Source: Cytophagales bacterium
GTDB lineage: Bacteria > Bacteroidota > Bacteroidia > Cytophagales > ES-bin-26
Length of the DNA stretch: 9,127 nucleotides
Assembly (NCBI GenBank): GCA_014379925.1
Contig: JACMKY010000671.1
Location: 1 to 9,127 of the forward strand
Reading direction: 5' to 3'
The translations under genes were made by a program, and so were the position numbers. Position 1 is the stretch's first letter. Every line of letters begins with the position of its first letter. This document shows positions 1-7,498 of this stretch, piece by piece. The notes under the pieces were generated by a model that saw nothing but the letters and a program-made list of their open reading frames with translations, was not told where the DNA came from and made no database searches.

Positions 1-30
1 ACTATCCTAGTTCGACTTCGCTCACTATGA

Positions 31-51
31 CCACTATCCACTATCCACTAT
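31..51. repeat. Three tandem copies of heptamer CCACTAT
   Basis: Three exact, uninterrupted copies of CCACTAT run up to the base before the kinase stop codon (complement of 52-54). Imperfect relatives lie just outside: ACTATCC at 2-8 and CACTATG at 23-29. The stretch between them holds TTCGACTTCGCTCA. The repeat lies outside the coding frame, so a change in copy number would not alter the kinase. Function unknown; it may be a fragment of a dispersed intergenic repeat. Confidence 0.7.
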
Positions 52-1974
52 CTAGCGGGTCCTGACTGCGGCGTACTTCGTGATTTTTCCGTACAACTCG
101 TTGGGATTGAAAGGCTTTGAAACGTAATCGTTCATTCCCGCGGCAAATATCTTCTCGCGAATTTCGAGGAGGGACGAAGCAGTGAGGGCAATGATCGGAA
201 TGGCGTTGTACCGGGCATTCGGACTGGCCCGGATGTGCATTGCTGCTTGGTAACCGTCCATCTCCGGCATCTGCAAATCCATCAGGATAAGATCGTACTG
301 GTTCTGCGCTACTTTCTCCAGTGCTTCGATTCCGTGTTCGGCCACGTCCACTTCCGCGTTCCACCGGTGCAGGAATTTCTTGGCCACGAATTGATTCACT
401 GAATTGTCCTCTACGAGCAGGAGCCGGAGTCCGTTCAAGCTTTCGAAGGAGGGAACAAGCGTCCCCGTCCGGGATTCATCCTCGCGGTCGGCGCTGACCC
501 TGAACGCCAGGCGGAAGGAGAAGACGGATCCTTTGCCCAACTCGCTTTCCAGGTGGATACGGCTATTTTGCAGTTCCAGTAACCCTTTGGTGATGGCTAG
601 TCCCAGACCGGTGCCGCCGAATTTCCGGGTAGTATCGGAACTCGCTTGGGTGAAGCGCTCAAAAATGCGTTCGGCCTGTTCGGGGGCAATGCCAATGCCC
701 GTGTCACTGACGCGGAAGTCGATCTGCACTTGTCCGCTTTGGACGGAGTGGACGGTTATTTCGAGCGCCACCGTGCCGGAGTGGGTAAATTTTACGGCGT
801 TGCCGAGCAAATTGGTTAGTACCTGGGCCAGCCGCACCGGATCGCCCGCGACCACGGGGGGCAACCCGGAATCGCGGATGAATTTGATCCGGATGCCTTT
901 TTCTGCCGCTTGCGAGGCCAGCGAACTGACGATGCGCTTGCCCAACTCCTCGATGCGGAAGTTCACCTCCTCGAAGGTAACCTTGCCGGCTTCGATCTTG
1001 CTGAAATCGAGCACGTCATTGATGAGCACCAGCAGGTTTTCGGCCGAGAACCGCAGGACATTCAGGTTCTCAATCTGTTCGGGCTTCGGATCTTCCCGCA
1101 GCAAGTGCGTTATACCGATCACCGCGTTGAGGGGCGTGCGGATTTCGTGACTTATCGCGGAGAGGAACTGCGATTTGGCCAGCGTAGCCTGTTCCGCCGC
1201 TTCCATAGCACTCCGCAGTTCGTTTTCAATTCGCTTCAGGGGCGTGATGTCAGTAAAGATTCCACTCCATACCACGCTGCTGTCCTCCGGATTGTGTTCG
1301 GGCACCGAGGTACCACTGAGCCATTTAATCTCTCCCGTCCTGGTTCCCACCCGGAACTCTACCCGCCAAGGTTCCAACGACCAGGAAACCCGGAGGCTTG
1401 CTTGCAGAGCGGCAACATCCTCCGGAGCGACGACGGACCACACCAGGTCGATGTTTCCGATCAGTTGCTCGGGGGAATAACCGAACAGATCCAGGGCGCC
1501 CTTGCTCATAAACAGGAAGGTTGGGTTGCCTTCCCGGTCCGCGCGATACCGGTAGAGACAACCCGGTACGGCGTCGGAAATCTGCCGCAGTTGTTCCTGG
1601 GAAATCCGCTTCTTCTCGATTTCCCGTTCCAGCAGGTCAACCAGGTGTTCGGGTTTGCGAAGGAGGATTTCAGCATCCGTGGTGTGGTCTTCCTCGTTCT
1701 TTTCGGGCTGCATGCTGAGCAGGATTCCCTGCAACTTGTCCAGAATGGCTTTTTGCTGGTCGGAAACGAGCTGGATGCGGTCTTTTACCCGAATCAATTC
1801 CAGTGAACTCAGTTCGAGCGCCTTTTCCAACAAGTCCCGGTCTTCCTCGTACCGGTTGTACGAATCGTCGACTGCGCCCAGGAACGCCAGCCAGTCGGCA
1901 TCCGTAATGGCCCGGTCTCCCAGGTGTTTTTTCAGTTGCCGCCGCAGTGAACTGTTTTCAAAGGGTCCGTTCAT
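52..1974 (-). CDS. Soluble PAS hybrid histidine kinase with C-terminal receiver domain
   Basis: This 640-residue protein is a cytoplasmic hybrid sensor kinase that would autophosphorylate on a histidine and pass phosphate to its own receiver. Residues 40-80 and 110-130 look like coiled coil. A PAS/PAC sensor covers about 130-245 and ends in the typical IFTDIT. The HisKA H-box SHEIRTPLN has the phosphorylated His at 276. The HATPase domain shows an N-box (Asn392), the G1 box DTGIGIA (424-430), the F-box FERF and the G2 box GGTGLGLA. The receiver (about 515-636) keeps the acidic pair E522/D523, phospho-acceptor D566, T598 and K620, so every catalytic residue is present. There are no transmembrane segments, no HPt and no DNA-binding domain, so output must go through partners elsewhere. 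The signal sensed by the PAS domain cannot be told. The ATG start is preceded by TACTTTGAAAA and no ribosome-binding sequence. Confidence 0.95.
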   Translation of the reverse strand: MNGPFENSSLRRQLKKHLGDRAITDADWLAFLGAVDDSYNRYEEDRDLLEKALELSSLELIRVKDRIQLVSDQQKAILDKLQGILLSMQPEKNEEDHTTDAEILLRKPEHLVDLLEREIEKKRISQEQLRQISDAVPGCLYRYRADREGNPTFLFMSKGALDLFGYSPEQLIGNIDLVWSVVAPEDVAALQASLRVSWSLEPWRVEFRVGTRTGEIKWLSGTSVPEHNPEDSSVVWSGIFTDITPLKRIENELRSAMEAAEQATLAKSQFLSAISHEIRTPLNAVIGITHLLREDPKPEQIENLNVLRFSAENLLVLINDVLDFSKIEAGKVTFEEVNFRIEELGKRIVSSLASQAAEKGIRIKFIRDSGLPPVVAGDPVRLAQVLTNLLGNAVKFTHSGTVALEITVHSVQSGQVQIDFRVSDTGIGIAPEQAERIFERFTQASSDTTRKFGGTGLGLAITKGLLELQNSRIHLESELGKGSVFSFRLAFRVSADREDESRTGTLVPSFESLNGLRLLLVEDNSVNQFVAKKFLHRWNAEVDVAEHGIEALEKVAQNQYDLILMDLQMPEMDGYQAAMHIRASPNARYNAIPIIALTASSLLEIREKIFAAGMNDYVSKPFNPNELYGKITKYAAVRTR

Positions 1975-2044
1975 TTTTCAAAGTAGTCATTTTCTTGCCG
2001 GCTTCCGCGTCGCGTCCAGGCTACTGCTGTGCGCCGGGAGCAAC

Positions 2045-2071
2045 GGTCGTTGGTCTTTTTGACCAACGATC
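2045..2071 (-). terminator. Hairpin between the BNR protein and kinase genes
   Basis: TCGTTGGTC (2047-2055) and GACCAACGA (2061-2069) form a perfect 9-bp stem around a 5-base loop. A G-T wobble and a G-C pair extend it to 2045-2071. It begins 25 bases past the stop of the upstream minus-strand gene and lies about 70 bases before the kinase start. No clear U-tract follows on the minus strand, so it may be an attenuating or 3'-end-protecting stem rather than a classical terminator. Confidence 0.5.
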
Positions 2072-2096
2072 CGTTTGATTGCGCCAGAAAACCGTT

Positions 2097-5000
2097 CTAC
2101 AAACTCGCCGGCGCCGCCACGGCGTCAATGCCTTTTTCCTTCACCAGTTTGTTGAAGTTGGGTACGTCCGTTTGCAGCACCACCTTGAGTTTGCTCAGTT
2201 GCTCATCAATCTTTCCGGTGATTTCCTTCTTGAAGGCGTAACTCTGGTCAGTAGGGCGGTAGTCACCCGAACCAGCCACCCCCACCAGGTTGCCCAGCTT
2301 GTCGTTGAGGCGGATGGGGAAGTTGAGCGGGTCCTGGCTGCTGCGGTTCTTGGTCTGGTAGAGCGCCTCCTCGATGTCGGTCAGCTTCCGGTTCAACACC
2401 TTGGCTGCCTCCAGCATCGGCTTGTTTTCGTCGGCTTCCTTCACCCGACCGGTCACCTGCTTCAGCTGGCCGCGGACCTCCCGGATCCGGGCAATGGCCT
2501 CGTGGGTTTCGCTCAACTTGTCGCGTCCCTCCATCAGAAAATCAAACTGGGCTTGCAGGTCCTCCCTGCTGGTGGTCACGCGCGGGTCAGCCAGGATTTC
2601 GAAGTCCGTTTCCCGGGTTTGCCCGCCCACCGTCAGCTTGGCCTTGTAGGTGCCCGGCACGGCTTTCGGACCTTCCGTACCGCTTCGGCTCCACAGAATC
2701 ATTCCTTCGAACTTCTTGGCGTCGGGATAGCGCATATCCCAGGCAAAGCGGTTGATTCCCGCCTTGACCGCCAGCAGTTGCTCGCCCTTGTCCTTGGGGT
2801 CCTTGGCTTTGTTGGAAAATGACTTAATGGGCTTGCCATCCGCCTGCGTGATGTCGAGGGTGATGGTGGCGGTGGAATCCGGCTGGTCTTTGAGGTAATA
2901 ATGGATCAACACCCCGCCCGGGTGGTTCTGCCCCACGCCCTTCAGCGGTCGGCGGCTGGTCGAACCCCCCTCCATCCGGTAACTGGGCGTGGGCTTGTAG
3001 AGGTGAAACGGGCTGCCCGCCACTTCGTTGTTTACCTGGTGCAGCGGCGTGATGTCGTCGATCAGGTAGAAGCCCCGGCCCTGGGTGGCGGCGATCAGGT
3101 TGTCGTGCTTGATGGTTAGATCCGTGATGGGCACGATGGGCAGGTTCGACTGGAAGGGTTTCCAGCTGGCCCCGTCGTCAAACGAGACGTACATTCCGCT
3201 TTCCGTGCCGCAGTAAAGCAAGCCGGGCCGCTTGGGGTCTGCCCGCACCACGCGGGTAAAGTGCTCTTCGGCAATGCCGTTGGTAATCTTCGTCCAGGTT
3301 TTGCCGTAATCGAGCGTGCGGTAGAGGTAAGGTTGGAAGTCGCCCGATTTGTAGCGCGTTCCGGCCACGTAGGCACCGCCCTTCACCGTCGGGTGCGGAT
3401 CAATGCTGTTGATCATCATCCATTCGGGCATGCCCTTGGGCGTCACGTTTTCCCATTGCTTGCCGCCGTCGCGGGTCACGTGGACCAGGCCGTCGTCGGA
3501 ACCAGTCCAGATCAGGTCCTTTTCGGAAGGCGACTCGGCGGCGGCGAAGATGGTGCAGTAGTATTCCACGCTGGTGTTGTCCTTGGTGATTGGCCCGCCC
3601 GAGGAGCCCATTTTCTCCTTCACGTTGCGGGTCAGGTCCGGACTGATGGCTTCCCAGGTTTGCCCCTCGTTGTAGCTCACGTGCACGTGGTTGGAGGTGG
3701 TGTAGAGTTTTTTCGGATTGTGCGGGGAGAAGAAGATGGGGTAGTTCCACTGAAAGCGGTACTTCATCGCCTCCGCGCCGGCCCCCATCGGGTTGTCGGG
3801 CCACACGTTGATGGCGCGCTCCTGCTTGGTCTGGTGGTCAACCCGCGAGAGGAAGCCACCGTAGTTGCCGCCGTACACCACGTTGGGGTTGACCGGGTCC
3901 ACGGCCAGGTGGGCACTCTCCGAGCCGGCGGTAACTTCCCAGTCCTGCTCGGTGATGGCCGAGCCGTTGGTGCGGTGGGCGATCCGAAGGGTACTGTTGT
4001 CCTGCTGGGCACCGTAGATGCGGTAGGGAAAGTGGTTGTCGGTCGTCACGCGGTAGAACTGGCCGGTGGGTTGGTTTCCGTAAGTCGACCAATTCTCTCC
4101 CCCGTCGAAGGACACCTGCGCGCCCCCGTCGTCGGCAATGACCAGGCGCTGGTTGTCTTCGGGGGCGATCCACAAGTCGTGGTGGTCGCCGTGGGGGGCG
4201 TTGAATTCCTGGAACGTCTTGCCGCCGTCTTTCGAGCGGTGGTAGGATACGTTCATCACGTACACCACGTCTTCGTTTTTGGTGTCGGCGTAAATGCGGG
4301 TGTAGTACCAGGCCCGCTGGCGCAGGTTGCGGTCGTCGTTGAGCTTGGCCCACTTTTCGCCGCCGTCTTCGGAGCGGAACACGCCGCCGTTCTCGTTTTC
4401 CACGATGGCCCACACGCGGTTGGGGTTCACCGGCGACACCGTCACCCCGATGATGCCGAGCGCGCCCTTGGGCAGGCCGTCGTTGGCGGAAATGTCTTTC
4501 CAGGTATCGCCGCCGTCGGTGCTTTTCCAGAGGGCTGAACCGGGACCGCCGCTGGTCAAATCGTAGGGCGTGCGCCGCACCCACCAGGTGCTGGCGTAGA
4601 GGATGCGCGGGTTGGAAGGGTCGAAGGTGAGGTCCACCGCCCCGGCTTGGGGGTTGGCAAACAGGATGCGTTCCCAGTTCTTGCCCCCGTCCTTGCTGCG
4701 GTAAACGCCCCGTTCCTCGCCGGGTGCGTAGAGGTTGCCCAGCACCGCCGCGTAGACCAGGTCGGGATTACGGGGGTGGATGCGGATGCGGGGCACGTGT
4801 CGGGCCTTGGGCAGACCCGCGAACTGCCAGGTCTTGCCCGCGTCCTGCGACTTCCACACGCCGTAGCCCGACGACACGTTGCCGCGCACGGTCACTTCGC
4901 CCCCGCCCGCGTAGATCACGTTGGGGTCGTATTCGCTGACGGCCACCGCCCCGATGGAGCCGCCGAAGTAGCCGTCGGAAATGTTTTGCCAGGAAGAGCC

Positions 5001-5273
5001 GCCGTCGGTGGTGCGCCACACGCCGCCGCCGGTCGCGCCCATGTAAAAGAGGTTGGGTTTGCCCGCTACGCCCGTCACGGCCGCCGAACGGCCACCCCGG
5101 AACGGCCCGATGGAACGCCACTCGAGGCCCTTGTACAGTTTGTCGTCGAACGAAACCACTGCCCCGCCGGCATTTTTTTCTTTCCTCTGGGCAAGGCCCG
5201 GTTGGCAGAACAACAGGCACAGCAAAGCGATTATGGCCAGGCTTTCCAACCCGTTACGGCGTACTTTCTTCAT
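2097..5273 (-). CDS. Secreted sortilin/VPS10-like BNR-repeat beta-propeller protein
   Basis: This 1058-residue exported protein starts with a basic MKKVRR, a hydrophobic core and a likely signal peptidase site after residue 29 (GLAQ). Eleven Asp-box motifs (S/T-x-D-x-G-x-x-W/F) lie near residues 88, 142, 193, 251, 301, 347, 388, 533, 600, 653 and 697. This is the hallmark of sortilin-Vps10/BNR and GH74-like propellers, and the length would fit two propellers. Residues about 785-897 look like an Ig/FlgD-like beta domain (AGINRFAWDMRYP, VPGTYKAKL). About 905-1050 is helical and charged. Cys23 does not sit in a lipobox, and I see no type IX sorting tail, so a periplasmic or surface-released protein is most likely. 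Such proteins are often labelled glycosyl hydrolase, but no catalytic pair can be assigned here; a binding or scaffold role is equally possible. It is divergent from the PepSY gene. Confidence 0.93.
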   Translation of the reverse strand: MKKVRRNGLESLAIIALLCLLFCQPGLAQRKEKNAGGAVVSFDDKLYKGLEWRSIGPFRGGRSAAVTGVAGKPNLFYMGATGGGVWRTTDGGSSWQNISDGYFGGSIGAVAVSEYDPNVIYAGGGEVTVRGNVSSGYGVWKSQDAGKTWQFAGLPKARHVPRIRIHPRNPDLVYAAVLGNLYAPGEERGVYRSKDGGKNWERILFANPQAGAVDLTFDPSNPRILYASTWWVRRTPYDLTSGGPGSALWKSTDGGDTWKDISANDGLPKGALGIIGVTVSPVNPNRVWAIVENENGGVFRSEDGGEKWAKLNDDRNLRQRAWYYTRIYADTKNEDVVYVMNVSYHRSKDGGKTFQEFNAPHGDHHDLWIAPEDNQRLVIADDGGAQVSFDGGENWSTYGNQPTGQFYRVTTDNHFPYRIYGAQQDNSTLRIAHRTNGSAITEQDWEVTAGSESAHLAVDPVNPNVVYGGNYGGFLSRVDHQTKQERAINVWPDNPMGAGAEAMKYRFQWNYPIFFSPHNPKKLYTTSNHVHVSYNEGQTWEAISPDLTRNVKEKMGSSGGPITKDNTSVEYYCTIFAAAESPSEKDLIWTGSDDGLVHVTRDGGKQWENVTPKGMPEWMMINSIDPHPTVKGGAYVAGTRYKSGDFQPYLYRTLDYGKTWTKITNGIAEEHFTRVVRADPKRPGLLYCGTESGMYVSFDDGASWKPFQSNLPIVPITDLTIKHDNLIAATQGRGFYLIDDITPLHQVNNEVAGSPFHLYKPTPSYRMEGGSTSRRPLKGVGQNHPGGVLIHYYLKDQPDSTATITLDITQADGKPIKSFSNKAKDPKDKGEQLLAVKAGINRFAWDMRYPDAKKFEGMILWSRSGTEGPKAVPGTYKAKLTVGGQTRETDFEILADPRVTTSREDLQAQFDFLMEGRDKLSETHEAIARIREVRGQLKQVTGRVKEADENKPMLEAAKVLNRKLTDIEEALYQTKNRSSQDPLNFPIRLNDKLGNLVGVAGSGDYRPTDQSYAFKKEITGKIDEQLSKLKVVLQTDVPNFNKLVKEKGIDAVAAPASL

Positions 5274-5420
5274 CTTTGATTAGGTTTGGTGAATGGGAAG
5301 GAACAGAGATCAACGGTCAAAGTTCTAAAAAACTTAAGAACCTAAGAATAAAAGTAGAGTAAAAAGATTTATCCGCCAAACATTGTTTTCATTGGCAGGA
5401 AGGCCACTCATTCAAACAAA
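5274..5420. promoter_or_regulatory. Divergent AT-rich promoter region with inverted repeat
   Basis: This 147-bp spacer separates two divergent starts and must hold promoters for both. About 5320-5375 is markedly AT-rich compared with the GC-rich genes around it. An inverted repeat GCCAA (5375-5379)/TTGGC (5392-5396) with a 12-base spacer ends 24 bases before the PepSY start and could be an operator or a leader hairpin. I could not find a full Bacteroidota TTG / TAnnTTTG promoter pair on either strand; GAACTTTG on the minus strand (complement of 5313-5320) is the nearest -7 match, with one mismatch. Confidence 0.45.
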
Positions 5421-6020
5421 ATGGAAATGCGGAAAACCCAGCCGAATGCCGCCGACCGTCCGTCGGCCACTGCCCGTTCGGTGAGAAAATTATCGGATAC
5501 CCTGCGGCGGTTCCGGGTGTACCACCGCTACGCCGGGCTGGCACTGGGTCTTTTTGTGCTGGTTACCGGCGGGACGGGAATCCTGCTGGGTTGGAAGAAA
5601 AACGCCGCCTGGCTCCAACCACCCACGCAGGATGGCGCGACCACCGATCTGCGGCAGTGGCTGCCAATCGCCCGGATTGCCGAGGTGGCTACGCACGCGC
5701 TGGACTCGACCCTGCGCCAGCCGACCGGGAATGCCATCGAGCGGATCGAGGCGCGTCCCGAGAAGGGCATTGCGAAGGTGCTCTTTCAGCGGGGTTACTG
5801 GGAGGTGCAGGTGGACGGCAGCACGGGGGCGGTCGTGTCGGTGGCCCGTCGGCATTCCGACTGGATCGAGCACCTGCACGACGGCTCGCTGTTGAGTGAA
5901 GGCTTCAAGCTTTTGTATACCAATTTGTTGGGCATCGGACTGGTAACCCTGTCCCTCAGCGGGGCCTGGTTGTGGCTGGGACCCCGGCGAATCCGGCGGC
6001 TGAAGGAGAACCAGGCGTAG
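5421..6020 (+). CDS. Small PepSY-associated two-helix membrane protein
   Basis: A 199-residue inner-membrane protein of the PepSY-associated TM type. After a basic N-terminus comes the family-like RVYHRYAGL and a first helix at about 37-58. A periplasmic PepSY-like region (about 80-143) includes the strand pattern YWEVQVDGSTGAVVSV. It is followed by the conserved WIEHLHDGSLL (148-158), then a second helix at about 164-187 and a basic cytoplasmic tail (PRRIRRLK). Longer relatives have four helices and two PepSY units, so this is the short single-unit form. Known relatives often sit beside TonB-dependent siderophore receptors or reductases, but no iron gene lies in this window, so its role is unassigned. 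The ATG at 5421 was chosen; a second ATG at 5427 would cost only two residues. No ribosome-binding sequence is seen close to either. Confidence 0.9.
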   Translation: MEMRKTQPNAADRPSATARSVRKLSDTLRRFRVYHRYAGLALGLFVLVTGGTGILLGWKKNAAWLQPPTQDGATTDLRQWLPIARIAEVATHALDSTLRQPTGNAIERIEARPEKGIAKVLFQRGYWEVQVDGSTGAVVSVARRHSDWIEHLHDGSLLSEGFKLLYTNLLGIGLVTLSLSGAWLWLGPRRIRRLKENQA

Positions 6021-6057
6021 GCTTTACGAACGCCGGACGATTGCCTTAACCGTAGTA

Positions 6058-6075
6058 GCGGCCTTTTCGGGCCGC
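6058..6075. terminator. GC hairpin in convergent spacer
   Basis: GCGGCC (6058-6063) and GGCCGC (6070-6075) form a 6-bp all-GC stem around TTTTCG. It starts 38 bases after the PepSY stop, where transcripts from both sides converge. No long T-tract follows on either strand, so termination activity is inferred from position and stem strength only. Confidence 0.45.
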
Positions 6076-6103
6076 CACTTTCAGGCTTCGTTTCGTCAAT
6101 TAC

Positions 6104-6134
6104 CCGCGTCCTCTTCAGGCACTGGCGGACGCGG
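6104..6134 (-). terminator. 8-bp stem-loop downstream of the barrel-protein stop
   Basis: CCGCGTCC (6104-6111) and GGACGCGG (6127-6134) are exact reverse complements separated by 15 bases. The stem begins 14 bases beyond the minus-strand stop codon at 6149-6151, a usual place for a terminator or 3'-end-stabilising hairpin. No U-tract follows it. Confidence 0.4.
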
Positions 6135-6148
6135 TTCCGGCGCCCGGG

Positions 6149-6696
6149 TTACCGGATGAAGAATGACCACCCAATCCCCGGGGTGGGGTTGACTTTTATT
6201 GCGCGGCCGGGTGAGGTCAGCACGGCTACCCCCAACCGGAGGTTCAGTCCCTTCCAGATTACCCACCGGAAACCCGCTTCCGAAAGCAGACCACCGTCAT
6301 TTTTCCAATCCCGGTCCAGACCCCGTACGTACGAGGCAGAGACGTAGAAAGAGGAAGGTTCGTGCTTCTTGGCGTAGATGGGCAAGAACCAGTACGAAAG
6401 TCCCGTGCGAATGAAGGAGGTAGTTACGTTCTTCCCCTGCTCATTTTTTGAAATGATCGTGGGATAGTAACCCGCGTGAACGGAAAAGCGCCGGCGCCGG
6501 AATTCCAACCCGACCGACGGATTCCGGAAGCCGTTGATACCCACTTCGTACTTTGCGAAACCGGGACCTTTCCGTTTGCCCAACAACCCCTCGGACTGGG
6601 CCTGAACGGGGACGGCGGGCGCCAAGGCGAAAAGAAGGAAAACCGTTTTCAGGAAAAGGTATTTTTTGGTTGGGTAAAACCCGAATGTCGCATCAT
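6149..6696 (-). other. Likely independent barrel-protein gene within the joined frame
   Basis: Two adjacent ATG codons (complement of 6694-6696 and 6691-6693) lie just before the second signal peptide but one base out of its frame. Read as is, they give 15 codons ending at TGA (complement of 6649-6651). With one more A in the A6 tract they would read MMRHSGFTQPKKYLFLK and continue through signal peptide and barrel to the stop at 6149, about 182 residues. The mature part would be a small outer-membrane barrel of unknown function, perhaps eight strands. No standard start codon exists in the present frame between linker and signal peptide. Confidence 0.5.
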
Positions 6697-7498
6697 TGCG
6701 CCGCGGGTTGTTGTCCGCGGCGAAGGAGCGTTGGTCCGGCCCGCGTTCAGTGGAAGACGCCGTCGGCGATGGTTCATTGTTGACGGTCAATTGCGCCTGG
6801 TCAACGGGCTTTTTGACCCGAAGCAAATAGCCGCCCAGCAGCGTGATCCAGACAATGAGCACCGACGCGCTGATTTCGACGACCGGCGCGGCGGCGGCCC
6901 AACCGGCCCCTTCCAGGATGCCCAGGATGGTTCCCGCCGAGGAAATTCCCCCCACCCAGGACAGCCACCGGGGAAAGGAAGTCAAAGGCCAGAGGGCAAC
7001 CGATAGCAACCAACCCCACGCGCCGAGGAACAGAAAACCCAAGTGCTCCCCGACGGAAAAACCGAAGTAGAGGTGGAAAGCGTTGAAAACTACCGAAACG
7101 GCTTCCTTGGTGGCCGGATCCGCGTCCGGATTCACGTAGGAAGCCGCCAGGGCCGGCACCAGGAACACCCAACGGAGGTAGCCCAGCGCGTTGAACAACC
7201 CGGCCAGCAGGCCAAGGCCCGTGATCAGGACCCGGTACCGGACCCCGAATGACACCAGGCAGTAGTGGAGCAGGAGAACGCCGAAAAGGATGCCCACCGA
7301 TCCAAGGGTCATCCCGTACCACATGAGTTGCCCCGGGGTGCCCGCCTGGGCAATCTTTTCCAGAATGGACCCCGTGTTTTCCCGCAGCACATCGGGGTAG
7401 TTGAACGTTTGGCGCAATAATTCAAAACAAGTGATGAGCAACAAACCGCAGGTCATCAGGAGCAGTCCGGTCAACCGGAAAGGCGTTTCTTTTTTCAT
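6149..7498 (-). CDS. DUF4386-like membrane protein joined in frame to a small outer-membrane barrel protein (probable frameshift join)
   Basis: From the ATG at 7498 (MKKETPF) this frame encodes 449 residues. Residues 1-230 form an inner-membrane protein with about six to seven hydrophobic helices and DUF4386-like sequence (FNAFHLYFGFSVGEHLGFLF, FPRWLSWVGGISSAGTILG). The last helix ends in LLRVKK. A polar 40-residue linker follows. Then comes a second export signal (KKYLFLKTVFLLFALAPAVPVQAQ in pieces, about residues 278-301) and a barrel-like domain of about 150 residues with alternating strands (FSVHAGYYPTI, FYVSASYVRG) and an aromatic end, GWSFFIR. An inner-membrane protein and an outer-membrane protein in one chain is biologically odd. 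One extra A in each of two A-tracts (coding-strand complement of 6810-6814 and 6662-6667) would split it into two family-sized proteins. A longer start at TTG 7597 was rejected because it would run through the regulatory spacer. Confidence 0.8.
   Translation of the reverse strand: MKKETPFRLTGLLLMTCGLLLITCFELLRQTFNYPDVLRENTGSILEKIAQAGTPGQLMWYGMTLGSVGILFGVLLLHYCLVSFGVRYRVLITGLGLLAGLFNALGYLRWVFLVPALAASYVNPDADPATKEAVSVVFNAFHLYFGFSVGEHLGFLFLGAWGWLLSVALWPLTSFPRWLSWVGGISSAGTILGILEGAGWAAAAPVVEISASVLIVWITLLGGYLLRVKKPVDQAQLTVNNEPSPTASSTERGPDQRSFAADNNPRRNDATFGFYPTKKYLFLKTVFLLFALAPAVPVQAQSEGLLGKRKGPGFAKYEVGINGFRNPSVGLEFRRRRFSVHAGYYPTIISKNEQGKNVTTSFIRTGLSYWFLPIYAKKHEPSSFYVSASYVRGLDRDWKNDGGLLSEAGFRWVIWKGLNLRLGVAVLTSPGRAIKVNPTPGIGWSFFIR
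6699..6722 (-). other. All-GC hairpin inside the linker of the joined frame
   Basis: CGCCGCGG (6699-6706) and CCGCGGCG (6715-6722) are exact reverse complements around GTTGTTGT, an 8-bp all-GC stem. On the minus strand it ends two bases before the ATG-ATG pair. A stem this strong is more typical of an intergenic spacer or translational control element than of a random coding linker, and it supports two separate genes. Confidence 0.55.

Noticed and set aside
31..51. CRISPR-like array
   Set aside because: The repeats are seven bases long and directly contiguous, with no spacers.
910..1806. 298-codon plus-strand frame opposite the histidine kinase
   Set aside because: It is antisense to the intact kinase core and PAS domain, with no recognisable motif.
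3261..4538. 425-codon open frame on the plus strand opposite the BNR protein
   Set aside because: It lies wholly antisense to a gene with clear Asp-box repeats, and its Val/Gly/His-rich translation has no domain. It is a codon-bias shadow.
5202..5210. Possible lipobox cysteine (Cys23) in the BNR protein signal peptide
   Set aside because: The residues before the cysteine (LLF) do not fit a lipobox, and a signal peptidase I site follows at GLAQ.
4647..5279. 210-codon plus-strand frame over the 5' end of the BNR gene
   Set aside because: It mirrors the signal peptide and first repeats of the minus-strand gene, and its composition is typical of an antisense shadow.
5490..5879. 129-codon minus-strand frame opposite the PepSY gene
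   Set aside because: The plus-strand protein has clear family motifs and two helices; the antisense frame has none.
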